Part shown: one piece after another, positions 1 through 13,627 of the stretch | Layout of the letters: each line of letters opens with the position of its first letter | How positions within the stretch are numbered: the first letter of the stretch is position 1 | Source: Dirofilaria immitis | Taxonomy: Eukaryota > Nematoda > Chromadorea > Rhabditida > Onchocercidae | DNA: 64,000 nt | Reading direction: 5' to 3' | Assembly (NCBI GenBank): GCA_024305405.1 | Contig: JAKNDB010000104.1 | Coordinates: 434,001 to 498,000, forward strand | Made by a program: the position numbers and the translations under genes | The notes under the pieces: generated by a model | Told to the model about the DNA's origin: nothing | Database searches by the model: none | What the model saw: the letters and a program-made list of their open reading frames with translations, nothing else

Positions 1-114
1 TACACTTAACATTTACCATAGCCTTTCTATAGTGATGTTTAATCACTCTGCATTATCAGTATCAGAAGCCCTTTATGTATTTCCGGACTGTTCCACGTTA
101 TCAGTCTTCCGACA

Positions 115-371
115 TTATTTCTCGGCAGCTCTTCTTGCTTTGACAGCATCCACAAGAAGCAATTTTTTAAGCTCACCTAATTCAAGTTGCAGAAAACGTG
201 TAAGACACGTTAAGTCTTTTGAAATTATTTTTAGTACTTACAATTGTTAAATTCCAATAAAGTGCAAAATATTATCAGTTATAATTGAAAGATTATTGCA
301 GGCGAAATCTCGTACGCTATATTTTCATTGCTTTTATCCTTCGATAATTTGCCCGTTTTAGCGGTATCCAT
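115..371 (-). CDS. Possible short minus-strand gene, two coding-like segments
   Basis: On the minus strand an ATG at 371-369 opens a frame starting MDTAKTGKLSKDKSNENIAY that closes at 282-280. A second segment, roughly 225 down to a TAA at 117-115, encodes a helical, charged C-terminus ending in AVKARRAAEK. Together they look like the two exons of a very small protein. No convincing splice donor joins them in frame, and a minus-strand GTAAGT near 250 leads into a weak acceptor. The opposite strand also has an open frame here with a good GTAAGA donor near 211 and TTGCAG near 300, so strand is not certain. I do not recognise the protein. It could also be chance. Confidence 0.25.
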
Positions 372-2190
372 AAAGGATTTTTCCAAGTTTGTAAAATTTA
401 CGTCGCGAGGTTATGAGAAAACATGTGAGATATTTACGCTTGTTATTTTACGACTTTAAAATTATGAGATATCTCGGACATATCTCCTGTTTTCTTTCCC
501 ATTTCATTGCTATTTATTAATTATAATTCGATATATATTTCATTAAGGCTTTCTTTGCTGATGTAAAAATGAAATGAAAATATAAATATGTTGGATGATA
601 CTGTCGTCCTATTTACATCTCCTATCAGCGAAATATCAATTAGATGCCGTGTATTCCATTGTTTCATATACGGATGAGTATTATACGTCCGGTATCCAGT
701 TCCTTAGCTATCGCTACGCTGCAATAGTCTATCAGCTGATGTAGATCTCTTCTGCACAACTTATAATCCATCATCTTATTTCAATCTATCATTTCTTATC
801 AAATTCTCGTCTCTAAATAGTCCATGAGTCATTGATCTCATTATAGTAGGATTAGGATTATAAAAGATATAGAAACGAGCGAAGAGGGGAATAGGATCTC
901 ATTCTACTGTTTCATGCTTATGTGCTTATTTAGGGGCATATCTTAGGTTACATTTGCCAAGTTGTCTCTGACTAGAAAAATTGTTATATACACGATATAT
1001 ATTTTTACGTATATGAATAAATCCAAAATTATGCAAGAAATCCTAACCCAATTCATAAATATGCGCAAGAAAAATTCATAAATATAAGTTCCACAAATGC
1101 ATGCTAAGATTTGCAATTATGCGGAGAGACTAAGCAAATATAGGAAAAATCTAAAAGTGAGCAGAGAGTTTCTGAAATATAGGCAGATATCGAGAAATGC
1201 AGAGAAAAATTCTGGAATCAAGAGAAGATTCCAGGACAAAAGCATATTCCATAGATGTATATATAAATAAATAAAAATTGATGAAGATAAGAACTGTGAA
1301 ACATAATTAAAATGATAGACAGGAATATTTTTACCTTTGAATGGGGATATTTCTACCTGGGCAGGGATATTTTTATCCAACCGGACGAAAGGACTTTTAG
1401 AACGTTGATGTTATCTCAATTCCGTTGAAATTTTCGGACCCATACAATCACTTTCATTTCATTTTTTCAATCTCACGAATTCAATTTTCATCTGTACAAA
1501 TTTATCACTTGTTGTTTGATTATTTGACCTGGCTCCTCCAATCGGTAATTAATTTTCTTATTATAGGATTTTATTGGGAATGTTGCAGTATTGTAAAATT
1601 CCGGATTTGTAAATACTAGATCATCGTGCTATCTAGGCTTATTAGATAGATTGAATTCTCAATAATGTATTGAAGATTGCATTCCAATCGTTTAACATTT
1701 TCGATAAGGCAAGGACTCTTATTTTTTTATTGTATTTGCTAAAATTGATAAAAGATTAAACCTAAAATTTTCATAAAAGTTCATAACGAAAAAGAAGCGA
1801 TGTTTGAGATATTATGGTCGAGATTTTTTCAAATATAAGTGAAACCTTACCTTATTTTTCGAAACTTCGCATTTTCTTCTGAAGAAATTTTTACCCTATC
1901 ATCCTCTACGACTTCACTAGTACACTTTGTAAAGAAAGAGTGCTAACTACTTTTAATGATTTCTTTCTTCATCTGCAAGGCTTGGAAAAAAATAACTCGG
2001 AAATATACCACTTTGTTTATTTGTTGAAATTCTTTTTCTCTCATCATCAAATACTTGTTAATTTCATTTGTTTTAGGATTTAATTTGTTAATTTGCAATT
2101 CAAGTTGGCAAAACTATAATTAAATACGTTTGAAACTACCTAATTATTTCATTGTAAATTCCTATTTATTTGTCAGAAATTTTTTGTTTT

Positions 2191-2193
2191 TAG
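2191..2193 (+). promoter_or_regulatory. Probable trans-splice acceptor for the GW182 mRNA
   Basis: A polypyrimidine tract (TTTTTTGTTTTTAG) ends at 2193. It is followed by 77 bases without any ATG, then by the first in-frame ATG at 2271. This fits a spliced-leader acceptor or an ordinary acceptor from a non-coding exon. Confidence 0.45.
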
Positions 2194-2270
2194 GTTTAAT
2201 AACTGGTATAATAAAGTAATTGTACACGCGCTTGGAGCCTAAAATTGTAACGCCTTCGCAAGCTCAACAA

Positions 2271-5200
2271 ATGTGGCCTGGAGGTGGCGGTGTTCGTAAC
2301 TCGAGCGCTTCTGCAGTAATGTCTAATTCTGCATCGAGTGGTGCCAATGGTAGTTCATCGACTGGTTCTGGTAGTGGTGCTGCGACAGGATCTCAGCCAT
2401 CATTCAGTGGTGAGTTGAATTATGTGTCCATCTTCTTAACTATGTAATATATTTTAAATTTATTATTAAAATCTTCTCTTAATTAATATGCAAGAATTGG
2501 AATATCTGAACTCTAACAGAATTATAAACTAAACTATTAACATAGTATGAACATCGCTACATCAAATAATATTTAGCATATCATTGTGTTTGAAAATGAT
2601 TGAACAGGACTCCTGATAACTAGGCTGTTCCGTAATATGCTGGTTATAAACCTTGTAAACTAAATATATTTAAAACTTTTTCGGAGTTTTTGGCGAATAT
2701 TTCACGATTCTGCTAGGATGGTATTGTAAATAGCATATGAATGATTTGTAGGTGTACGGGTAAATGATCAGCGTGGAGGTGCAGGGAATCAGCAACGATG
2801 GCTTGATCATCATCCAGCACAGCAATGGAATACACAAGGTGCACAGTGGGGACCACATGTCGCAGGTGCACCTCATCCATGGCCACTCTGCAGCTGCTGC
2901 ACAACAGGTGAGCTTTTTCTTCGCTGAATCAACACTAGAGAATGTAGAAGTATTGGGATTCATGAGCAAATTGTTGGAAGTATAAAAAAATCCATTCGAC
3001 TTGATAATTCGAGTTTTGTGGAATGTTGGATCATTTTTGAGACTTAGCTGGCATCAGTAGATCCTAGTAAATGATAATTATTCTTTAAGTGTCGAATTGA
3101 TCTTTAGACTGTAATTTATTTAATAATTTATTTTATTTACTTCATGTCAGCACTGAATATTTGATGATCTCCGTATTATATGAACTGTCCATTATAGTGG
3201 CCAGTCACACCGTCACCAAATGCAGGAACAGGTGCTTCTACGTATGCTGAACATGCAAAGAAAAGTATGGTTGGGCGTAGTGGGCAAAATCAGGTGCAAG
3301 GACGATACGACCAACAACAACAACAGTGGAATCAGGTGAAAGTAGATCAGGTGAGTTGAAAAAGAATTGATACTCTAATTCGTTTAACCTTTTTTTTTCA
3401 ATTCCGAAAGCCAGTCTGTTGTCTTTAATAGAATACTTGAATTATATCATACTTGATCCTTGATGAGCATTCAGAAATTTTTTTTTGGAAAATTCAAATG
3501 CGAATACATTTACATCATTTAATGAAGTTTATTGTAGCAGACTCCTTGGGATACAAGTAGTTTGGCAGGCTTTAGCAGCATACATGGTACTAATGATGCG
3601 AAATTATCAGCAGCCGAATGGGCTTCAGCTGGAGCACCGAATACACGTTGGGCTACACGTAAGTGTTTATCGCTTTCAAATTCTGTTATATATTGTTCCT
3701 ATTCATTTATTTAACAGTTTAATAATTTCATTTATTTGATAAAACCGAACAGTTCATCATTCAGCGAGGGATTGACAACTGCTGTTATGGAATTGAAATG
3801 TATTCTAGCAAGAATCCAGCAACTTGAGATAATCAAATAACCAAATTTGTTACTACTAAGGTAAAATGATTTTCTTTTTTCTTGTAGCAGCTACTCAATG
3901 GCCAGTACATGCTGCTGCCACATCAAGTGCTACAGGCCCAGATTGGGCTACAGCTGCAGCAGTTGTAGCTGCCGCAGCAGCAGCTCATCATCGTCACGAT
4001 GCCACAACAGCACCGTGGACCAGCACTACAATGGCACCTCACCCGGCGGCTGCAGTATTACCGCCGCAAGTTGGAGCAGCTTAGGGCCAAAATCCAACAG
4101 TTGGGCAACAACCATCAGCTGCTGCATTACCAAATCTTAATGAGCAGGTGATTTTAAGCATTTTTATGACAAAATGTATTCTTGAATTTTTGTTTCATTT
4201 TGTTCAAAAGTTGGATCCTCAGTATAAGTCTTTGCTTATGATTTTAAAGTTCTTGCAATTTTTCAAGTCTTTTTCTCTCCCTTTTCCATTTCTCTGTACT
4301 CAGTTCATTTTTTTCTCTTTTAAATAAATTTGCACAACAAAAGATTACAGGATTGTAGTTTTTGTGGATTTGTTATATCTCTGATTTTCATTTGTTAAGC
4401 ATCATTTTATTTGATTACTTGGAATTTCTTTTACAGTACGATCCAAATCCTCAAACGCCTGGTCCATGGGTTGCCCCACAACCGCAAGAAATGAATAACG
4501 ATATGATGTGGCATGATCCAAATCCAAAGCAAAAGAAAGTGCAACGCGATACCGGTACCGCGATTTGGGGTGATCCAAGTCAACAACTTGTAGTAAGCTG
4601 GCAAATTTTTGAATTTATGATTCATTTTTTTGGTGTATATATTTGTATGGAAGCTAATTAAAAATGAGACAACTTGCTTTAGGAAATAAAGCGTTGGAAA
4701 GATGCAGAAGGAGACGATTATTCACATATACAAAGTGCAATGCCAAGCGGTGGTGATTGGAACATTATTGCGATATCATCGAATGGTAGCACCATTTGTA
4801 CGGGCGTGAATGGTGCCATAAGCGGTGGTCCTGGTACTGGACATGGAACTGGCTCGTGCTGTTCAGCTACTGGAACAAATGTTTCGACTCCAACGACGAC
4901 TGGAAATGGACCATGGCCGGATGGTAAGAGTTGCTTGAGCTACGTCGCTTTTTTATATTTACGAATTCGTTACGCCATTCGTGCGGGTCGGAAATATTTT
5001 TTTTCAAAAATTTTGAAATTTGAAATTTTCTTTTTCCACACAGTGGTGTAAGTAAATTCCATCGTTTCAATTTTTTAATCTTAAATACCAGTTTCTTTTA
5101 TAGGTTCCCATCCAGAACCTTCGTCATCGGGACATCAGGAACGATGGCAACAACAGCCCAATGCATGGGGTGATAAGGTAATGTTTATTTCTTCAATAAT

Positions 5201-8200
5201 TTTCTTATAAACTTTGTTTATTTTGTCATTAGCGCTTCTAATTTTTGAGAACTATGTGATTTTCCAGCTCGATAATGTTGGTGATAACCATCATCCACCA
5301 GATCTGGTTAGTGCTTTATGACATTAGTTGTTCATTACTATACATTTTATTATCAAAGCATCGAAATGTCTTATGTCTTAATCTAGGGAGTTATCTCGAC
5401 ATCTTCAAATTATTAAAAAGTGTTGGGTAAAAACTGATGTTAATTCCGATTGAATGAATAGATTCCAATATTTCTTTTTCAGGTAGCGGGACCTCCTTCT
5501 GTAGGCAGCGTTGGGATACATGGTTTACTAGATAATGCAGTGACTCGGCCTGATATTGGAGGTAATGGTATTGCTGGAACACCACCCTATACTTCACTTA
5601 CACAGCAGATTGCTGATCGGGTATGATTTAATTCAGCAGTTGTTTCGGAATCTTGACTACATAAAAATAGATTGTTCAGCGATGATTTGACTCATTTTCT
5701 TGTAGAAGAATTTTTATGGTTATTCATAGATCCGAAAATGTTATCATTTTTCCGGGAATTTTCCACTATCAAAATTACGAGCTATTCGTTTCAAACTGTT
5801 TGTAGATTCGGATCGCAGTTAGTAAAGGCATTATTGATGTTTCGGTGCTTAATCGTCCTTTGCCGCAGAGCGCCCTGGTTGTATTAAATGCTCTTCTTCA
5901 AAAATTTCCGAAACTTGAACAAGCGCAGCAGGAATACCAACAAGTTATGCGTGCAATGAGCAGTCCAGCACAAAAGGTAATAATGCATTTATATAGAACT
6001 TTATAGGACGAGTGATTCTTTTGTTCTAATTTCTGTATAATAAAATGCTGAAAGTTAAATTTTAGGTGGAATCAGAACGTTTAGCGGTAGAAATAAGCGG
6101 CTTGCAGCATGAAATTATACAGCTGCGAAGTTCAATGAATGAACAATTACTGAAGGGTTAGCAGTTTACTTGAATTCTTAGTTCTCTTTATTATGTACTA
6201 TTATGATTGCAAGTTCTTTATCGGCTTGGGTAAGTCAAGGTGATAAGTATGGTACGTATCAGACCTCTCTTTGCAATGCATGCCTATAAATTAGCGATAA
6301 TCATTAGAAATTTCTTGTCATGAATATTATTTTGCTCGTGGGTAATGATCGACAAAAGTATTTTCGATATCAGTGAGTTCTTGACATGACCATGTAGTAA
6401 AAAATGTCTCACTCTTTTTTAGTTCGTTCAAATGCTTTGATTAACGGCACTTTAGCGCCTGCACAGCAACAAGATGGACAAAGCCGTCTGCAACAGTGGA
6501 AACAGGCGAATGCAACGAATGCACAAGAATGCAACAGTGATAAGGTCAATAGTTTGTCTTTAAGATCATCAGCGAGAAGGCTTTGATAAACTCGAACTTT
6601 ATTGTTAGTATTAGTGCAATCAATATTTATTAATGGCTCGTTTTTGCGCTTTCTCTACTTACGTTTTATTGCAACGAAAAGTTGGTGTGGCAGTTTTTAT
6701 TGACAACTTTGACTGTGAAGACCAGTATATAGTTTCATAATATGATTAGCAATTTTTCTAGATCTGTGCACCTTCATCGGATCCGAGCGTTTCGGGTCTC
6801 ATTACCGGTACGCAGTTATTATCAATAGAAGGAAAAGTTGAATGGAAAGTTGGTAGTTTGGACTGGTCGCCACCACCATCTGGAACTGGAGATAAAGGCA
6901 AAAAACTGAATTATATTTTATGAATTCTTTTTAACTTTTTTTATTTGCCGATATGCATTTTGAGGACGTGTATTTTATGCTCAGTATCCAAATGCATTGT
7001 GAGAGAATGTGCTGGTAGTACAGTTTGTTTTATTAAAATTCATTTGCAGTGATTGATATCACCGATAAAGATGATCCAAATAGCAATTCCGGTGAGAAAC
7101 AACATCAAGGAACCTCATCATCAGCTAATCAGTCTTGTAATGGTACCCCAACACCGCAGCAATCTCAGACACAGGCTCAAGCGGTTCCACTCGACGATGG
7201 ACCACAGGAATTTGTCCCAGGAAAGAAATGGGAATGGAGGGACCCCAATAAGGTGGATTTTTATTTTTATTTCAAGCAATTTTATCAACTGTAAAGTGTA
7301 AATTCCGACCAATTTTTCATTAGATTTTGAGTCTGTCTTGATACACTAATGGCATCTTTGATATTCCGTTTTCAACGATTTGTTTTTTTGAGGTGGCAGA
7401 GGATCCGAATGCAACTCCAGGCACATGTAAACCGAATCCACTATTGACAACCGGTTCAACTGCCCAACCTTTTTATTTATATGGTAGTAACAATTCACCA
7501 CAAGTTAGTACTACCACTCATGTGTCAAACGCTATAACCACAACGGCTAATTACTTAAATGATCTACAAACTATTAACAGGGTTATTCATTTTCATATTA
7601 CCATTTCTATGTTGTGTTAATTCTTAATATACTATGTTCCTATTTATCTGTATAGTTTTATCGTCACCGTAGTTCTAGAATTAGTGGATATTCCAGTTCA
7701 GTTAAAACATATGGTATAATTGTGAATTTATACTTGGTTAAGATGAGGTTCAATAATTTGAAAAAATGCTCAGTAATTTGATCCATCTGGCTGTTTAGTT
7801 CTCATGATTTCTTTAGCTAAAATGAGATAAATCTTCATGACTTTTCTGAATTATTTATGACACTTATCTTATTTGCCTCAACAGTTATAAATTATTGTTT
7901 CATCCAATGTATAAATAAATTATTCGCGTCGGTTTTGAAATTTCAAGAAATATGGTTTTCAACTATTCTTTTTCAGAGTCCAAGTGCTGGTTATCTAGGA
8001 TGGAATAGTGGTACTGCTAACCCAGCTGCTTTTGCTACCAGTGACATGTGGCCCACAGTAACAGCTGGTAGCGTTGCTGTGCGACAGTCTCGGGTTTCAT
8101 CGGGACCAACAGGGATCGGACCATTTGGACATGCAGCAGTACGAAGTGGACCTGTAGGCAATGCTGGACTCGCTGTGGGACCTTATCAGCGTTCCAATTT

Positions 8201-9117
8201 AAGCCCGTTTGGTCTTCAACAGCCGCAACAACAGCAATGGATTTTCGTGCAGTTACATGGAGTGGTAAGTTAATTGTTTATTATTATATTTCTATCTAAT
8301 TGGTACATGTCAGCATAGCGTTTGTGACAGAATATCGTTTATGTGATGTTTTCCTTCATAATGTCTTTCTCATTACTGGATATCTTTTAGAAGAAACTTT
8401 TCCATCATAATCATAAAAATTCGCATTTTATTCATGATTTATCGATTTTCAATTTTTAGAACGAGAAACAAGTACAGATGTTATGCCAGAAAGTGGGCCA
8501 AGTAGTGCAGGCATTTTGTCCGCATGGTGCTCCATTTTTGTGTGTCAAATTTGTAGAACCTGCTGAGGAAATTATGCGACGTCTGAAGACTGAAGCTCCA
8601 TTTTGTATATGTTTCTCATTATCTTTATTGAGATAAATGTATAGGTTTAAAAAAATTGTTTATCAAAAACAGACATTTGTTCCTTTACGCGTTCGTTTAT
8701 TAAATTAGTATAGAAGATAGCAAATGAGTCGCTTAATCTTTTTTTCATGCTCAGTTATTCCTAGTTAATTTAAAAATTTTTTGATCATGATTCTCCACTC
8801 TAATAGCAAAATATCCATTAATGTCTTATTTGGATTATTTAATGAAGCTGTTAATTGTATTTGTTAAAAAAGTTTTTGCAGTGCAAGTGAAAGCTATGAC
8901 AGAATCAGAAATGGAACGTTTATTAAAGCCGCGGGCCACATTGTCTTATGGTGGTCCTTTGGGACCAGCTGGAACGACAACGGAACAGTGGATGTTTGGT
9001 ACTGGTGCAGTTACCGCTTTGCTACCTAACTGTGCTTCTAATAATACTGATGTGCTGCCACAACAACCCCATTTTCATGCAACTGATACAGCTAGTGATC
9101 TTACACGACCTTTTTGA
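2271..9117 (+). CDS. GW182: GW182/TNRC6-family miRISC scaffold protein
   Basis: Argonaute-binding scaffold that recruits deadenylases and poly(A)-binding protein in microRNA silencing. Exons read as 2271-2409, 2752-2907, 3198-3350, 3541-3658, 3888-4147, 4437-4592, 4683-4923, 5104-5177, 5268-5306, 5483-5620, 5806-5976, 6066-6156, 6423-6544, 6762-6897, 7050-7252, 7393-7581, 7656-7700 (or 7713), 7977-8264, 8460-8604, 8882-9117, about 1032 residues. Seen in order: an N-terminal part rich in G, S and W (QWGPH, GPWPD, and a TNRC6-like GTAIWGDPSQ); a middle helical region with QSALVVLNALLQKFPKLEQ; QSRLQQWK; a PAM2-like motif (EFVPGKKW…DPNATPGT); and a C-terminal RRM (QWIFVQLHGV…LCVKFVEP) followed by GGPLGP. 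No UBA domain was evident. Oddities: an in-frame TAG at 4082-4084, a one-base phase clash between exons 2 and 3, and a GC donor after 6897. Family call is firm; the N-terminal start is inferred. Confidence 0.88.
6898..7049 (+). other. GC-AG intron in the GW182 gene
   Basis: The exon ends …GATAAAG and the intron begins GCAAAA, ending TTTGCAG. Joining at this point keeps the frame (DK|VIDITDKDD) through to the PAM2-like exon. No GT donor in the correct phase is present before the frame closes. Confidence 0.6.
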
Positions 9118-12100
9118 TACAGTGAAAGGTGCTTCTTGATTAATACGGCATACCACGGTAAGCAGTTTTGTGAAGTTAATGCATTATATAATGGACTACG
9201 ATATTCGCTTAATATGATAGCGTGTATTGCTGTGCTTTTTTTTATTTCTTGATATTTGTTCTACTGATGTATTCGCTATGTGCTGGTTATATGAAGTTCT
9301 GCAGTATATTCTTGGATTTTAGTATCACTGATACATAATTATTATTCGCTACGTTATGAGCAATATGATAGTTGCATTCTTTGCAAAATGTTGCACGAAG
9401 CATATGCTAGAAAATATATATATGATCTGCTGCATTTTTGTGTCAGATCTTTATTTTCTTGTCTTTTTGTAATCAGTTTATAATTTTGCGCAGTACTGCA
9501 CTAACAGATCTTAATTTTTTGAACTGTTTTTAAGTCATTGGTCATTAACCTTTTATATCACACGTTCCATCTCATATTTATTGTATTTATTGCGCAATAA
9601 TGCACTCAATCATTCTTTTACTCTTTGTACGGAAGAATGAATTAATGGTCTCTTATTCATTAAATGATAGTAAGTATGAAATATTGAATTGCAAAAATTA
9701 TTTAATGGGTCTGCGATATATTTTCATAATTATAATATTCTCACAATTTTATCATTTTCCGCTTATTCAGCTTGCATCGAACGAAAGTCTTTGCATCCAG
9801 GAATGATTTCCATACTTTTGTTTTTCTGACATATGTGCGGATATGTATTATTGTTATGATTCGTCTACTTCCCTATCTATTCCTTTCATCGTAATCTTTT
9901 ACAATTCAGTTTGATTAAATTTTTATTCATGTCTCCGCATTGCTTTATTTTCGTTTAATATGAATTCTAACTTTTGTTTATTATGCAACACTAATTCTTA
10001 AATTATGCCAATCATACTGATAGATTGAAATATATGTATGAATGGGACAGAGGAAAAAATACGAGTAAATTGAAGAACAAGGAATAAAAAATAGTGTAAA
10101 TCAGAATGTTAAGATGAGGTAGAGATGAGGTGATAAACTATAATTGAGAACGGATAAAATTTTGCAAGCGTGAAGGAATCAGAGAATCTATAATTAAATT
10201 TAAAGGAAAAGAACCTAGCTAAAGTTTTGGTCTTATTGATTTTATGGAAGAGTGAATTTTTTTCCATTGTTGGTATTATTTTTTATCTCCTTTTTCGCCT
10301 ACTTGGATCTTTTTATCTGCAAAAATTATTTTATTTAATATGCAAAAAAATCATATTGTAGTCGTCTCATCTAAAATTCTACTCTGTAAATAGAATAAGC
10401 ATCCCGTTCTCCTAAAAAGGCGAAATCAGCCTGTTATTTCTTTTTGGCATAATACTGCTTTGACACCATTATTTCATCACTTTTTTAAATTGATTGTTGT
10501 AAACTTAATTCACTGTTGTGTTGATTTATGTTAATTGGCCACGATTTAAGATTATGTACTGTTTTTCGTAATTCAAGATTGTCGCATATCAACATATATT
10601 GTAAAGTTTTGCTTCCGATGCAGGAAATGCATCGTTGATGTTATCGTCCTCCATTATCTGTGATTTAATTGCTTAACTATATTTCATAGCTGTTTTTCAT
10701 TATTTAAAAATTTGGGAAAGTTTCCGAGGAACAAGCTAGAATTTTGATCAGTAAATAATTCCTATCGGTATGTGAGGGATGCTTCTGCTAATTCTCGGTA
10801 GGAGCACATGACAGTAGGCATTTTGTGAGGTTTGATATTAAAAAAATCAAGTTGACTTTTTGAAAATGAAATTATTATTCCCAAATATTAAATATGTCAA
10901 CAGATAAGTAACTTTGTAGGATACTATGTAGTCATAGTATATTATTTACTTCTACACGGTGCTTCAGCTAGTTGCTCACCGTCTCTCTTATCTCGCAATT
11001 TATGCTCATTGCAGTAAATTTTAAGTGTTCCTGAAGTAGAACATAACTTCTATTCCCTGTATTTTGTAGAATATTTTTTATAATACTGGAGGCATATATG
11101 CAAGTAATTGCAATCGATAATTTAATTTTATCACAGTTATCATTTTTGCATTCAATTTATATGAATTGTATAAAGATCTTGTCAATTGCGCGTTTCATCT
11201 CGAAAAAGCTAAATTTTTATCAGTTCCTAACCATTAAAGTTTTTATATTTTTCGATTTAATCCGTCGTCAAAATTATTCAGTGGGGTGGTTGGTATTTTT
11301 GAAAGGAAAAAGTCTTAGAGGGATTTTTTTGTTGAAAAGAAGGGCTAACTTATTTATGATTAAAAGGAATTTATTAACTAGAATCACTTTGGTATTATCG
11401 CAAAGCCCTATTTTTATGATTCTTAAGACCAAAACTAATTCTTGAATTTATAGTTAGTGGCTTGGATCCGAAAATTATGGAAGTTATGATACAAGGAAAA
11501 TTCTTTGGTGTTAATAAGGTTTTGGTTTTATTGTTTCTAAGTTTCATTCGAGTTTGGGAATTTCATATCAGGTGTACTTCGTTCGTGCTATTGTCATAGG
11601 TTGCAGTACAGACTATTTTTTCCATTTGGACTTGTTCGTTTTATGATATTTTCAGTTCTATATTTTGTTTAAGCTTTTTTGAAAAGTTTTTCCAGGTTTA
11701 TTTGTTTGTTCTGTTTTTACCTGTTTAGCATAGATTTTTTTGCCGTGCTACACTACTGCTGATAACATATAGGCAATATTTATACTCTCTTCTCCTTTTT
11801 TTAACCGTATAATCTTTCTCAATCGTAACCTATATGAATTTTAATATCGTTATTACTTTTTATCTTTTATTAAAATCATGATTTCCCGTCAGAATCTTCA
11901 TTATTTTTGCATCCATTTATGCAGTGCATTTTGTCATCCTTCAATCACTTTCGTTTTTGTCAGTTTTTTGCCTTCGTTTGCTTGTCAAATAGTGTGTGTT
12001 ACATTGTATGTTCAAACTATCCAAATTTTAAAATCGAAATTTTCATTTAAAATTTTGATACGTTCGAATGATTCATTCTTTGCACATTTCATCTGTACAT

Positions 12101-13593
12101 AATACATAATAGTTATTTGAATGTCATGTTTTCTGCTTTATGCTTATAGCATATCAGAACTGAAAAATGGACCAGCAATATCAAATATTCAATGTCAGAC
12201 AATATTGTACCTTTAATCAAATTCCGTTTTTTTTCTCTTATATTCCTGTTTCTCTCCTGGGATCTTCTCATTTCTTTCTGATTTATTAGAGACCATTATG
12301 CGCAGATAGGAAAAAGTTTTGAAGATATTAGAAGTGTCAAGTTAGGTCTGTTTGAACATTGTCAATGTAATGAATCATCATTTTCATAACATTGTTGGAA
12401 ATCACAATTGAACGAAACGTGTTGTAACTTTATGTATGAATGTTTGGGTTATTTCACTGCAGAAGTTGCTTATCATACCGATCTTCGGAAATTTTTTTAT
12501 CAAAGTTTAATTTTTTTATGCTCGAATTATTGTGATCGCAGTTTTTCGTAGTACAGTCATTAAATGTTTTGCATCTGATTACGTGATTTTCCTGGTTACA
12601 AGTATTTCTTTCGCAGCTGTGAATTATCATGCTTTTATGTGGTCGTTAAATTGTAAATTGGAAATTGGATATCTAAGTAATATTTATTGGTATTTTCACT
12701 AATCACATTGAACGTTTGGTTGGCATTGCGATATCTTTAAATGGACCCGAATTTGCATGCTTGTAATTCTTAATGCAAGTTAAGTGCATCTATGGCGATT
12801 TTATAGCTATTTCATTTATGTTTATTAGCATATTCAGGTCTAACATTTTGATTTATTAAGCAGTTATTTTATTATAACATTTTCGTTTGATTTTTTTTTT
12901 TAAAAAAACCATGTTATATTTGTGCTGTTTATTCCTTGTTATTGTTTAAATAAACATAACTAATTAAATAGTACAGTTACTATACGAATAAATTCATCTT
13001 TCAATTTATGGTTGTATGCTATGTGAATATATGAAGTTAAAATTTTGCTGTTTTTATGTTGATTCATTTACATTGACTTTTCTCTGATATTGCTGTTTTT
13101 GGAGGAGAAATTTGAGCAAAACTTATATTTTTGCGAATGTCATCCTTATTACTCTTATATGTGTTTCATGACCACGAGTATTACTGTCGTTTCTTATAAA
13201 TATGATTAGTATTTTGTCTTTGAGAAGCAAACGTCACTGTTGTTTTTGTGGTAAATTTTGAAAATTGTTGATTGATTTTCAATAATTTACATTTAAATTA
13301 ATTATTTCTGCTTCTACAGTGGCGTCTTATCATGTATGCGTCCTTGTTATTATACTCATATCATTTGGCATTATTAAGTTTATAACTCGCATCGGGATAA
13401 AGTTATCAGCAGTTTTGTTTGTTCTTTCTTATTTCTCTATTGTTTCCGATAGTTCTTACTTATTTTCGTCGTAAATTTTTACATAATTTTATTATTATAT
13501 CCGGTATCCTTGCTTCATTTTCATGATTTATTGTCATTATTTCGATCTTTTGATCGAAATAATTCTTCGACTTTAGCTTTTCGCCTTTGTATA

Positions 13594-13627
<34 letters not shown>

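Larger units (their letters stand above)
1..2193. other. Intergenic / upstream region of the GW182 gene
   Basis: AT-rich sequence before the first confident exon. The only coding-like signal is a pair of short minus-strand segments between about 115 and 371, listed separately. The remainder (about 372-2193) shows no exon with recognisable protein similarity on either strand; its longer open frames are AT-biased and featureless. It presumably holds the promoter and outron of the GW182 gene, whose likely trans-splice acceptor is at 2191-2193. Confidence 0.6.

Noticed and set aside
11098..11445. 115-codon open frame on the + strand in the GW182-CPSF3 gap
   Set aside because: Ile/Leu/Phe/Lys-rich composition typical of AT-rich non-coding DNA, with no acceptor or donor support and no recognisable motif.
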